8,132 nt of DNA, from positions 1-8,132 of the forward strand of contig DGQO01000260.1 of the NCBI GenBank assembly GCA_002400445.1, in the 5' to 3' direction. The translations under genes were made by a program, and so were the position numbers. Below, one piece after another: positions 1 to 5,984 of this stretch. Position 1 is the stretch's first letter. Every line of letters begins with the position of its first letter. The stretch is from Chitinophagaceae bacterium UBA4412 (lineage in GTDB: Bacteria; Bacteroidota; Bacteroidia; Chitinophagales; Chitinophagaceae). The notes below the pieces were generated by a model that saw only the letters and a list, made by a program, of their open reading frames with translations, was not told where the DNA came from and ran no database searches.

Positions 1-182
1 GTAAATCTGCCATGCCCTTCTGCTATTGCAGCATTTATGCTCCTCGTTGACCTGATAATCTGATCGGTTAATTTGTATTTCTCATCTGAAGGGAACGATT
101 TCGCCAATTCGAAAACTTCATTTTTTAGTATCCTGGCCTTTTGCCAAACATCTAAGTTTGTAAAATTCTGATGAGCATCCAT
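1..182 (-). CDS. Four-helix bundle protein (S23/IVS-type), 5' part only
   Basis: This is the N-terminal 60 residues of a gene that runs off the left edge. It starts at ATG 182-180 and the frame is open throughout. The peptide begins MDAHQNFTNLDVWQKAR and contains KSFPSDEKYKLTDQIIRST and INAAIAEGHGR, which is the signature of the 23S-rRNA intervening-sequence (TIGR02436) four-helix bundle family: the LDVWQKA helix, the F-P-x-[DE]-E-x-Y-x-L-T-x-Q-[IL]-x-R-[AS] helix and the [IL]AEG turn. Full members are about 115-130 residues, so roughly half is present. The family is known from 23S rRNA intervening sequences and as stand-alone genes in Bacteroidota; its biochemical role is not established. 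It lies downstream of paaB on the same strand, separated by an array of 8-bp repeats. No Shine-Dalgarno sequence or clear promoter is visible upstream. Confidence 0.85.
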   Translation of the reverse strand, partial: MDAHQNFTNLDVWQKARILKNEVFELAKSFPSDEKYKLTDQIIRSTRSINAAIAEGHGRF

Positions 183-250
183 ACTAATTTTCTATTTGCA
201 TGATCTAATCAACTATTTAACTCTCTAACTATTTCTTGTACTCCCTCATC

Positions 251-362
251 CAACTAATCAACTAATCAACTAACTAACTAGTCAACTAATCAACCATTCA
301 ACTAATCAACTATTCAACTAACCAATCAGTCAACTAATCAACTAATTAACCAATCAACTACA
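251..362. repeat. Tandem array of about 14 degenerate 8-bp units (CAACTAAT)
   Basis: Fourteen consecutive 8-bp units in perfect register, consensus CAACTAAT (ATTAGTTG on the minus strand). Six units are exact (starting at 251, 259, 283, 299, 331 and 339); the others differ at one to four positions (for example CAACCATT, CAACTATT, CAATCAGT, TAACCAAT). The last unit (355-362) includes the paaB stop codon at 358-360. Four looser copies occur at 202-233 (GATCTAAT, CAACTATT, TAACTCTC, TAACTATT), followed by a 17-bp interruption that shifts the register by one base. The array fills the space between paaB and the four-helix-bundle gene. There are no unique spacers, so this is not a CRISPR array. Confidence 0.9.
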
Positions 363-726
363 TATGCCCCACCTCCGGAGGAATATCATAAAACGTGGGG
401 TGGCGGTACACTTTATCTTCTGCCGGGGTGTAAAAACTTTCTGCATCATCAGGGTTAGATGCATGTAAGTATTTGCTTTCTACCACCCAGATGCTTACGC
501 CTTCCTGCCGGCGGGTGTACACGTCCCTGGCATTTTCAATGGCCATGGTAGCATCGGCTGCGTGCAGGCTGCCGGCATGTTTATGATCGAGGCCCTGCTT
601 GCTGCGAATGAACACTTCCCACAATGGCCAGGCATGTGCATCCTGCGTAGTTTGTTGTAGTGTTCCTCCGGGCTGATCAGGTATGTCGCCGTAATAATAT
701 TTTTGTATGAAATTGGTACTGTTCAT
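358..726 (-). CDS. paaB: 1,2-phenylacetyl-CoA epoxidase subunit PaaB
   Basis: PaaB is a small non-catalytic subunit of the cytoplasmic phenylacetyl-CoA epoxidase complex (PaaABCE), which converts phenylacetyl-CoA to the ring-1,2-epoxide. The 122-residue product carries the family core WEVFIRSKQGLDHKHAGSLH (residues 36-55), then an alanine-rich helix (DATMAIENARDVYTRR, 58-73) and a GVSIWVV strand (76-82). The N-terminal extension of about 35 residues makes it longer than the roughly 95-residue E. coli protein; I believe longer versions are usual in Bacteroidota. It begins 19 bp after the lipoprotein gene and is probably transcribed with it and paaA. The stop codon lies inside the 8-bp repeat array. 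The expected next gene, paaC, does not follow directly. Confidence 0.93.
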   Translation of the reverse strand: MNSTNFIQKYYYGDIPDQPGGTLQQTTQDAHAWPLWEVFIRSKQGLDHKHAGSLHAADATMAIENARDVYTRRQEGVSIWVVESKYLHASNPDDAESFYTPAEDKVYRHPTFYDIPPEVGHM

Positions 727-745
727 ATCAATAAGGTTTTGAAAA

Positions 746-1162
746 TTAGTTATTACTCACTGCTATTGTATAAGAAACATAGCGGCCAGAATCCTGGGAT
801 GCAGTTTGATCGTCCCATATCTTATAAAGCTTCATCGTGGTTTTGCCCGTTTTAAGTGGGAGTAATATGATGTCTTTGCTAATGCTGCCGCCCGCAACAT
901 TATCCGGGCTATCATCTGTGGTTATGATATCTGCTAATTTGATGATGCCAAGGCTGTCATATATTTCGAACCTTGTGGTTTCTTCAAAAGCACAACCACG
1001 ACAGGTACTTTCAAAAATGACCATCTTGTCTGAAAGTTTTACAAGGTTTGTTTTGTCTTTTTGTAAACGAACCATTCCGTTGTAAGGATCCTTGCGCATT
1101 CCCGGTATATAATCACATGCAACCAGGAAAACAGGCGCTAAGAAAATAAGCAGCTTTTTCAT
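746..1162 (-). CDS. Small lipoprotein encoded between paaA and paaB
   Basis: I do not recognise the family. The 138-residue product has a lipoprotein signal peptide: MKK, a hydrophobic stretch (LLIFLAPVFL) and a lipobox LVAC with the lipidated cysteine at residue 16. The mature part is polar and strand-rich, and contains a CRGC pair (C54, C57) that could form a disulfide or bind a metal. Its start codon overlaps the paaA stop by one base (TGATG on the minus strand, 1160-1164), which suggests translational coupling, and paaB follows 19 bp later. It is thus placed inside an operon for a cytoplasmic enzyme complex, whose characterised versions have no lipoprotein component. A role in the phenylacetate pathway (envelope sensing, uptake) is possible but unsupported by the sequence; it could also be a passenger gene. 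Confidence 0.8.
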   Translation of the reverse strand: MKKLLIFLAPVFLVACDYIPGMRKDPYNGMVRLQKDKTNLVKLSDKMVIFESTCRGCAFEETTRFEIYDSLGIIKLADIITTDDSPDNVAGGSISKDIILLPLKTGKTTMKLYKIWDDQTASQDSGRYVSYTIAVSNN

Positions 1163-2103
1163 CAGGCAGTTTTTTCTTTTAATTTTTTCTTTTCTGCATA
1201 GGCTACTGCAGCTTCCCTTACCCAGGCACCATCTTCATGGGCTTTTCTTCTTGCATCAAGTCTTTGTTTATTGCAGGGTCCATTTCCTTTTACTACGTTC
1301 CAGAATTCATCCCAGTTAATTTCGCCAAAATCATAGTGCTGCCGCTCTTCATTCCATTTTAAATCAGCATCTGGCAGCGTCATGCCCAGTACCTTCACTT
1401 GTTCTGCAATCATATCCACAAAATTCTGGCGCAACTCATCGTTTGTTTTGCGTTTAATTTTCCACTTCATGCTCTGATCGCTATTGGTGCTTTCGCTGTC
1501 TTTGGGGCCAAACATCATGAGGCTGGGCCACCACCAGCGATTGATGGCATCCTGGCACATTTCTCTTTGCTCCGGCGTGCCCTGGCTCAGTACCATCAGG
1601 CTTTCAAACCCCTGGCGCTGGTGAAAACTTTCTTCTTTGCAAATGCGCACCATCGCCCTTGCATAAGGGCCATAACTCGTGCGGCAAAGCATCACCTGGT
1701 TCATGATAGCAGCCCCATCTACAAGCCATCCCACAGCACCCATATCTGCCCAGGTTAATGTAGGATAATTAAAGATGGATGAATATTTTGCTTTCCCGCT
1801 GTGCAGGTCAGCAATCATCTGGTCACGGGTGGTGCCCAGGGTTTCTGCTGCCGAATACAAGTACAGCCCATGGCCTGCTTCATCCTGCACTTTTGCCAGC
1901 AATATTGCTTTTCTTTTGAGCGAAGGCGCACGGCTTATCCAGTTGCCTTCGGGCAGCATACCTACAATTTCGCTGTGTGCATGTTGGCTTATCTGCCGCA
2001 CATTGGTTTTGCGGTAAGCATCGGGCATCCAGTCCCGAGGCTCAATTTTTATTTCCTGGTCAATATGACCCTGAAAAATCTTCTCAAAATCCTGCATTAC
2101 CAT
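1162..2103 (-). CDS. paaA: 1,2-phenylacetyl-CoA epoxidase catalytic subunit PaaA
   Basis: PaaA is the di-iron oxygenase subunit that epoxidises the aromatic ring of phenylacetyl-CoA. The 313-residue product has the expected length (about 310) and the ferritin-like ligand set: an early glutamate (E45 in [15 protein letters not shown]), a first ExxH motif (E75-H78 in [19 protein letters not shown]) and a second ExxH motif (E158-H161 in [13 protein letters not shown]). The C-terminal part ([18 protein letters not shown], then [17 protein letters not shown]) is typical of the family. Two in-frame ATGs, 2103-2101 and 2097-2095, are possible starts (MVMQDF or MQDF), and there is no strong ribosome binding site to choose between them. 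It is the first gene of the paaA-lipoprotein-paaB unit, behind a palindromic operator at 2135-2148. Confidence 0.96.
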   Translation of the reverse strand: MVMQDFEKIFQGHIDQEIKIEPRDWMPDAYRKTNVRQISQHAHSEIVGMLPEGNWISRAPSLKRKAILLAKVQDEAGHGLYLYSAAETLGTTRDQMIADLHSGKAKYSSIFNYPTLTWADMGAVGWLVDGAAIMNQVMLCRTSYGPYARAMVRICKEESFHQRQGFESLMVLSQGTPEQREMCQDAINRWWWPSLMMFGPKDSESTNSDQSMKWKIKRKTNDELRQNFVDMIAEQVKVLGMTLPDADLKWNEERQHYDFGEINWDEFWNVVKGNGPCNKQRLDARRKAHEDGAWVREAAVAYAEKKKLKEKTA

Positions 2104-2129
2104 AGTCTTCAGTTTGAAATAAAGATAGT

Positions 2130-2137
2130 ATAAACTA
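2130..2137 (-). promoter_or_regulatory. Possible -7 element of the paaA promoter
   Basis: On the minus strand this reads TAGTTTAT, matching six of eight positions of the Bacteroidota -7 consensus TAnnTTTG. It abuts the palindrome at 2135-2148 in the same arrangement as the better tetR promoter (CGTTAGTTT in both). No good -33 TTTG lies at the usual distance. An alternative -7 box, TATCTTTA, is at 2127-2120. Either choice puts the palindrome over the promoter, as expected for a repressor site. Confidence 0.35.
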
Positions 2138-2148
2138 ACGGCCGTTAG
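2135..2148. promoter_or_regulatory. Palindromic operator upstream of paaA, probable TetR/PaaR site
   Basis: CTAACGGCCGTTAG is a perfect 14-bp palindrome, 31 bp before the paaA start. It shares AAACTAACG and the CTAA-N6-TTAG spacing with the inverted repeat in front of the tetR gene (3914-3935). From memory, the Thermus thermophilus PaaR site is CNAACGNNCGTTNG, which this sequence fits completely; I could not verify the citation. The simplest reading is repression of paaA-lipoprotein-paaB, relieved by phenylacetyl-CoA. Confidence 0.75.
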
Positions 2149-2234
2149 CCTTGCTTTCCGTTAAAAGAGGATATGCAAAGCCGCTTTGATATTCAACAAA
2201 GGGCACACATTATTGTTTGCAACTCACTACGCTG

Positions 2235-3314
2235 CTACTTGATATCAAAATCTACCACAATTTTTTCTGAGCGGGGATGGCTCTGGCAAGTGAGGATATA
2301 GCCTTGTGCAATCTCTTCTTTTTCCAGGCCCCAGGATACATCCATGTGCACGCTGCCTTCTTCCAGTTTTGCTTTGCAGGTGCAGCACATTCCGCCTTTG
2401 CAGGCAAAAGGCAGGTCGGCACCTTGCTGCAGCGCTGCATCCAGGAGCGATACATCATCCTCCATCGGATGTTTAAAATGAATAATTCGTCCATCTGCTT
2501 TTACAGTAATATCTACCTGGGCGCCCGGCGCAGCCTGAAAGATTTCCGGGCTGGTTACCCTTGTTTTTTGCAAGCCACTATTAAACAATTCAAAGTGAAT
2601 TTTATCGCTGCTGATGTTTTGCTTTTCTAAAAAATCCTTCGTCATAAAGATCATGGCTTCCGGGCCACACACAAAAAATTCATCGATGGTATGCAGCGGA
2701 ACGAGTTGAGCCACCTGCTCCAGTTTGTGGGTGTCAATTCTGCCATTATTCAGTGGATTTTCCATTTGCTCCCGGCTCAGTACATGAATGAGATTGAAGC
2801 GCTGCAGGTATTTATTTTTAAGCGCTTCCAGGGCTTCAAAGAAAATGATGGAGGCCCGGGTTTTATTGCCATACAATAAAGTAAAGCTGCTGGCCGGCTC
2901 CGTGAGCAAGGTGGTTTTGATGATGGAGATAATGGGCGTAATGCCACTGCCTGCGGCTATGGCCAGGTAATTTTTTGCCTGGCTTTCCTGCAATTTACTG
3001 TTGAACCTTCCTGTGGGCGGTAGCACATGAAGGGTATCGCCGGCTTGCAGTTTTTCATTGGCAAAAACAGAGAATTTGCCTCCTTCCACTTTTTTAATGG
3101 CTACCCTCAATTCCGCTTCTGCAGGGGAGCTGCAGATGGAATAGGAGCGACGTAAATCTTCTCCGTCAATATTGGTGCGCAGGGTTATATTCTGCCCATG
3201 TTCAAAAATATATTCCGGCCTTAGCTCCTCCGGAATATGAAACACTACGCTTACACAATCAGCGGTTTCCTTTCTCACTTCTTTTACCCTAAGCGGGTGA
3301 AAATGTACAGCCAT
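2235..3314 (-). CDS. paaE: 1,2-phenylacetyl-CoA epoxidase reductase subunit PaaE
   Basis: PaaE passes electrons from NADPH through FAD and a [2Fe-2S] cluster to the PaaA di-iron centre. The 359-residue product, a normal length, shows an N-terminal FAD domain with RRSYSICS (55-62), an NAD(P)-binding domain with GSGITPI (122-128) and CGPEAM (216-221), and a C-terminal plant-type ferredoxin domain with ligands C305, C310, C313 and C343 (C-x4-C-x2-C-x29-C). All cofactor motifs are intact. The gene starts one base after the tetR stop codon, so the two are almost certainly co-transcribed, and it ends 131 bp before paaA. Related oxygenase reductases share this layout, but the neighbouring paaA and paaB make PaaE the best call. 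Confidence 0.95.
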   Translation of the reverse strand: MAVHFHPLRVKEVRKETADCVSVVFHIPEELRPEYIFEHGQNITLRTNIDGEDLRRSYSICSSPAEAELRVAIKKVEGGKFSVFANEKLQAGDTLHVLPPTGRFNSKLQESQAKNYLAIAAGSGITPIISIIKTTLLTEPASSFTLLYGNKTRASIIFFEALEALKNKYLQRFNLIHVLSREQMENPLNNGRIDTHKLEQVAQLVPLHTIDEFFVCGPEAMIFMTKDFLEKQNISSDKIHFELFNSGLQKTRVTSPEIFQAAPGAQVDITVKADGRIIHFKHPMEDDVSLLDAALQQGADLPFACKGGMCCTCKAKLEEGSVHMDVSWGLEKEEIAQGYILTCQSHPRSEKIVVDFDIK

Positions 3315-3315
3315 A

Positions 3316-3906
3316 TTATTTTGTAATTCCGTTTAAAAGATGCTCTACCATTTGTTCTTCAAGCGTGCCGCTATTAAATGCCTGCCGCAGGCGCTGCCCA
3401 TGCTCCAGGCCCCGGAGCGCTGCCAGTATAGTAATGAGCGCAATTTTTGGATTGACCTTTTTGAGTTCCCTATTTTTCACTCCGGCTTTAATAATGGCCA
3501 GCATGCCCGCTTCGTAATCCTGGCGGGCAGCCAGGTAGCGGTTCTGCTCCACCTGCGGTAAATGTTTCCATTCATGGTTAGAGATATAAAGTTCATCAAA
3601 CCGGTGCAGCACCGTGTGAATGTGAAAGCGGATAAGGCGCTCCAATTTTGCAATGGCGCTATCGTCTGTTGCCTGCACTTCCTGCAAATGCCCGGCAAAC
3701 TGATCTGCTACCCAGAAACAAATACTTTCCAGCAACTCGGTTTTACTGCCAATATGATTGTATAAGCTTGGTGCCTCAATGTTCAATTGCAGGGCAAGCT
3801 CCCGCATAGAACTAGCTTTATATCCCCGGCTGCGAAACAGTAATGCTGCGCTTTTTAAAATCACTTCTTTTTTTGAACCGTTCCTGGCGGGAAGAATTTT
3901 TGCCAT
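3316..3906 (-). CDS. TetR-family regulator of the paa genes (PaaR-like)
   Basis: A TetR-family repressor of 196 residues. The N-terminal DNA-binding domain has helix 1 (VILKSAALLFRSRGY, 15-29), the helix-turn-helix (SSMRELALQLNIEAPSLYNH, 32-51) and the HIGSKTELL start of helix 4. The helical C-terminal ligand domain is less conserved. I chose the ATG at 3906-3904; an upstream in-frame TTG (3915) lies inside the promoter and operator and is less likely. The gene is in an operon with paaE, and related inverted repeats occur in its own promoter and before paaA, so autoregulation plus control of paaAB is likely. By analogy with known PaaR proteins the ligand would be phenylacetyl-CoA; that is inference. 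Confidence 0.9.
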   Translation of the reverse strand: MAKILPARNGSKKEVILKSAALLFRSRGYKASSMRELALQLNIEAPSLYNHIGSKTELLESICFWVADQFAGHLQEVQATDDSAIAKLERLIRFHIHTVLHRFDELYISNHEWKHLPQVEQNRYLAARQDYEAGMLAIIKAGVKNRELKKVNPKIALITILAALRGLEHGQRLRQAFNSGTLEEQMVEHLLNGITK

Positions 3907-3912
3907 AGCATC

Positions 3913-3942
3913 CAAAACTAACGTTAATTAGTTTTTTTCAAA
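3913..3942 (-). promoter_or_regulatory. Bacteroidota-type promoter of tetR-paaE
   Basis: On the minus strand TTTG (3942-3939) is followed, after 18 bp, by TAGTTTTG (3920-3913), a perfect match to TAnnTTTG. Transcription would then start close to 3908-3905, at or next to the chosen ATG (3906), so the mRNA may be leaderless. The tetR operator covers most of this promoter. Confidence 0.65.
3914..3935. promoter_or_regulatory. Inverted-repeat operator in the tetR promoter
   Basis: AAAACTAA (3914-3921) and TTAGTTTT (3928-3935) are perfect 8-bp inverted arms around CGTTAA. The core CTAACGTTAATTAG (3918-3931) matches the left half of the paaA operator exactly and keeps the 6-bp spacing between CTAA and TTAG; the right half differs at two bases. 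It covers the -7 box and the spacer of the tetR promoter, as expected for autorepression, and could also affect the divergent cupin gene. Confidence 0.7.
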
Positions 3943-3992
3943 AACATTCCTCCGGATAATTCCTATTTTTAGGCATTCCAAAATTTTTATCC

Positions 3993-4868
3993 ATGCGCCT
4001 AAAGCAGGTAGATGTAGTTGAACAAATCGATCCACAGGATTTTAAGCAGAAATATTATGATCCAAAAATTCCTGTTGTAATCAAAGGGCTGGCAAAGCAA
4101 TGGCCCGCCTTTAAGAAATGGAACTGGGATTTTTTCATTGATACCGTAGGAGATAAAGAAGTTGGGGTGTATAATAATGTAAAAAGTGATTCTTATACAC
4201 CTATTAACACGGCGGATGCCTACATGAAGTTTGGAGATTACCTGCGAAAAGTGAAAGCCGGGCCACTCGATTTACGCATATTCCTGTTTAATATTTTTCA
4301 ACATGCGCCGGAAGTAATACAAGACTTTAGCTGGCCGGATGAGCTGATGCCGGGATTTGTAAAAAAATACCCGATGCTCTTTGTGGGAGGACAGGGCAGT
4401 ATTACACATATGCATTTTGATATAGACATGAGCCATATTCTGCACACGCAATTTATAGGGCGCAAGCGGGTTTTGCTCTTTCCTTTTGAGGAACAGCATA
4501 AACTGTATCGTAAGCCCTGGGAAGTGCTCAGCCTGGCCAATTTTGCGCATTACCAGCAGGATTTTGATTATGAAAACTTTCCAGCCACCCGGCTAGCCGA
4601 AGGGTATGAATTGATATTAGAACACGGCGATACTTTGTTTATGCCGGCCGGCTACTGGCACCATATGGAGTATATAGATGCCGGATTTGCCGTGAGTCTG
4701 CGGGCATTGCAGGGTAGCCTTGGGGGAAAGTTCAAAGGTTTGTGGAGTCTTTTTGGTATGCGTGGCATAGATACCCTCATGAAAAAAACTGCACCCGAGT
4801 GGTGGTACAAGCGAAAAAAGGAACAACTCATGGCTTATGCGCAGCAGGAAATAAAAAAAGCTTTATAA
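3993..4868 (+). CDS. Cupin-like (JmjC/cupin_8) protein, putative Fe(II)/2-oxoglutarate oxygenase
   Basis: The 291-residue product has the layout of the cupin_8/JmjC family: an N-terminal segment ending in PVVIKGLAKQWPAFKKWNWDFF (read 27-48), then the double-stranded beta-helix. The metal-binding H-x-D is H141-F-D143 within GSITHMHFDID, followed by GRKRVLLFP (156-164). The distal histidine is in GDTLFMPAGYWHHMEY, most likely H223 by comparison with FIH-type enzymes (PxxWWHH). All three iron ligands appear present, so an active oxygenase or hydroxylase is plausible; the substrate cannot be told. It is divergent from the tetR gene across 86 bp that contain the tetR operator. Whether it belongs to the phenylacetate regulon is open. 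A terminator lies about 200 bp downstream. Confidence 0.85.
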   Translation: MRLKQVDVVEQIDPQDFKQKYYDPKIPVVIKGLAKQWPAFKKWNWDFFIDTVGDKEVGVYNNVKSDSYTPINTADAYMKFGDYLRKVKAGPLDLRIFLFNIFQHAPEVIQDFSWPDELMPGFVKKYPMLFVGGQGSITHMHFDIDMSHILHTQFIGRKRVLLFPFEEQHKLYRKPWEVLSLANFAHYQQDFDYENFPATRLAEGYELILEHGDTLFMPAGYWHHMEYIDAGFAVSLRALQGSLGGKFKGLWSLFGMRGIDTLMKKTAPEWWYKRKKEQLMAYAQQEIKKAL

Positions 4869-4883
4869 AAAGTGGAAAATTTC

Positions 4884-4914
4884 TTTAGTTATTACGGAAA
4901 AGTCCCTACTTTTA
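4884..4914 (+). promoter_or_regulatory. Promoter-like sequence downstream of the cupin gene
   Basis: TTTA (4884-4887), 19 bp, then TACTTTTA (4907-4914). The second box matches seven of eight positions of TAnnTTTG, the first three of four positions of TTTG. It lies 16 bp after the cupin stop codon and faces the terminator at 5070-5102, so it could drive a short non-coding transcript. Confidence 0.35.
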
Positions 4915-4920
4915 CGCCCT

Positions 4921-5102
4921 ACCTCGTTAGACGCTTTCTCCAATAATATCTTATCTAAAGCTTTCCCGGCAGTTAATTTTGCCTTCCAATCATCCAACAA
5001 TTATTTACTGATTTCTAATTTTATAGGTATATACCTCAACGCTTTTCTTGTGGTTTCAGAGGTAAGCAAGGCCGGTGATGTTTATCACTGGCCATTTTTT
5101 TT
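4921..5102 (+). ncRNA. Candidate small RNA of about 180 nt (speculative)
   Basis: No open frame of note lies between the cupin gene and the convergent DUF2461 gene. The stretch starts just after a promoter-like pair of boxes and ends in a strong intrinsic terminator. It contains possible local pairings: TACCTC (4920-4925) with GAGGTA (5059-5064), AAAGCTTT (4957-4964), GGCA/TGCC (4968-4971 with 4980-4983) and the 12-bp palindrome AGGTATATACCT (5025-5036). The size and the long-range end pairing recall 6S-like RNAs, but I cannot match a consensus. It may equally be a long 3' untranslated region of the cupin gene. Confidence 0.25.
5070..5102 (+). terminator. Intrinsic terminator after the cupin gene
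   Basis: A 10-bp stem, GGCCGGTGAT (5070-5079) with ATCACTGGCC (5084-5093), with one G-T wobble and a GTTT loop, is followed by A and eight T's. The last two T's (5101-5102) belong to the stop codon of the convergent DUF2461 gene. The hairpin could also act on the minus strand, but there it lacks an equal T-tract. Confidence 0.85.
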
Positions 5103-5760
5103 AGTCTAAAGCCTGGTTTAAAAAATCAATAAATGGTTTTAGGGATTTAAAAGCTGCTGCTGCAGATTTTACCCAGGATTTATCCATCAGTTCCGCATCC
5201 GTATAAGTTTTACTAAAAAGGAAGCTCTTGAGTTTCAGGAATTCAATGGCCGGATTTTCTGCGTCGTAGCCTTTGGGTGGGCGAAGGAGTTTGTCCGTTT
5301 GTGTTATGCCGGCGGGAAAATGCTTTTTTAATCCCGGACGGGAAATAATTTTTTGAAAAGCGGGAAAATTGTAATCTAGTTCCTGCCGGATATTTTGCAA
5401 AATTTTGCTTTCCGGCACCCAGATTCCCGCACCGATAAAAGATTTACCCGGCTCAATATGCATATAGTAACCTGCTCCTTCACCCGCTTTGCCATCCTTA
5501 TTAAAATAGGCGGCCATATTATTTTTATAGGGGCGTTTGTCTTTGCTAAAACGCACATCCCTGTTTATACGAAAGACACAATTTTTGGGCTGAAGATTTC
5601 CGATGGCCGGCTCAAATTTTCCCAGCTCCCGGATCATCTCTTCTACGCTAATTAAAAACGCAGCCCTGGCTTTTTCGTAGTCCTGCCGTTTCGCTTCAAA
5701 CCAGGAGCGGTCGTTATGCAGTTGCAGTTTTGCCAGAAAATGAAGAATGCTCTTATCCAT
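5101..5760 (-). CDS. DUF2461 (TIGR02453) family protein
   Basis: The 219-residue product matches the DUF2461/TIGR02453 family, which is widespread and has no assigned biochemical function. Visible signatures are the N-terminal LHNDRSWFEAKRQDYE (14-29), the central VFRINRDVRFSKDKRPYKNN (62-81), GYYMHIEPG (97-105) and GAGIWVPE (110-117). The length is typical (about 220) and no disruption is seen. Both termini look complete: the start is the ATG at 5760-5758 and the stop overlaps the T-tract of the convergent terminator. A CATCTTTG box (5805-5798) upstream is a likely -7 element. It appears to be a single-gene unit with no obvious link to the paa genes. Confidence 0.92.
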   Translation of the reverse strand: MDKSILHFLAKLQLHNDRSWFEAKRQDYEKARAAFLISVEEMIRELGKFEPAIGNLQPKNCVFRINRDVRFSKDKRPYKNNMAAYFNKDGKAGEGAGYYMHIEPGKSFIGAGIWVPESKILQNIRQELDYNFPAFQKIISRPGLKKHFPAGITQTDKLLRPPKGYDAENPAIEFLKLKSFLFSKTYTDAELMDKSWVKSAAAAFKSLKPFIDFLNQALD

Positions 5761-5984
5761 GTTAATAGCGGGTTGGTTGTTTGGGAAAACTCGACAGCAA
5801 AGATGGGAACTTAATTTAAGAGAGCGGGAAGTTTACTCAACGCTGCTGGGTGAAAGATTTCCGATTTTCAACAACGATTTCGGCTTAGCTTATGGCCAGG
5901 GGAGAGAAGCGCTGGCAAGATGAGTAAAAATGGCTTTGCTTAAAGAAGAAAATTGTTGCGTGCGCCACGCACCGAGGCAGTGAA
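5761..5984. other. Gene-free stretch between the DUF2461 gene and the DUF2004-like fragment
   Basis: The first 60 bases probably hold the DUF2461 promoter. The rest shows no recognisable gene. It contains a short hairpin, TGCGTG/CACGCA (5957-5962 with 5966-5971). A 54-codon plus-strand frame (5759-5923) ends in ..FNNDFGLAYGQGREALAR but resembles nothing I know, and its start overlaps the DUF2461 start codon. Confidence 0.5.
5798..5805 (-). promoter_or_regulatory. Probable -7 box for the DUF2461 gene
   Basis: The minus strand reads CATCTTTG followed by C, seven of eight positions of the TAnnTTTG consensus. It would give a 5' leader of about 30-40 nt. No clear -33 TTTG is visible at the expected distance. 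Confidence 0.4.

Noticed and set aside
1..182. Avd-type protein of a diversity-generating retroelement
   Set aside because: Avd is also a four-helix bundle, but no reverse transcriptase, template repeat or variable repeat is seen, and the motifs fit the S23/IVS family better.
251..362. CRISPR-like array
   Set aside because: Units are 8 bp, contiguous and without spacers, and no cas genes are present.
1399..2133. Several plus-strand frames of 80-119 codons opposite paaA
   Set aside because: They are antisense shadows of a well-supported gene and have no recognisable domains. The same holds for frames opposite paaE, tetR, the cupin gene, DUF2461 and the glycine-rich gene.
2176..2188. CAAAG-CCG-CTTTG hairpin as a terminator for tetR-paaE
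   Set aside because: The stem is only five pairs and no T-tract follows on the minus strand.
3907..3915. Upstream TTG start for the TetR regulator (adds MDA)
   Set aside because: It lies within the predicted -7 box and operator; the ATG at 3906 is the better start.
5759..5923. 54-codon plus-strand frame starting inside the DUF2461 start codon region
   Set aside because: It would run through the DUF2461 promoter and matches no known family; the protein-like tail is not enough evidence.
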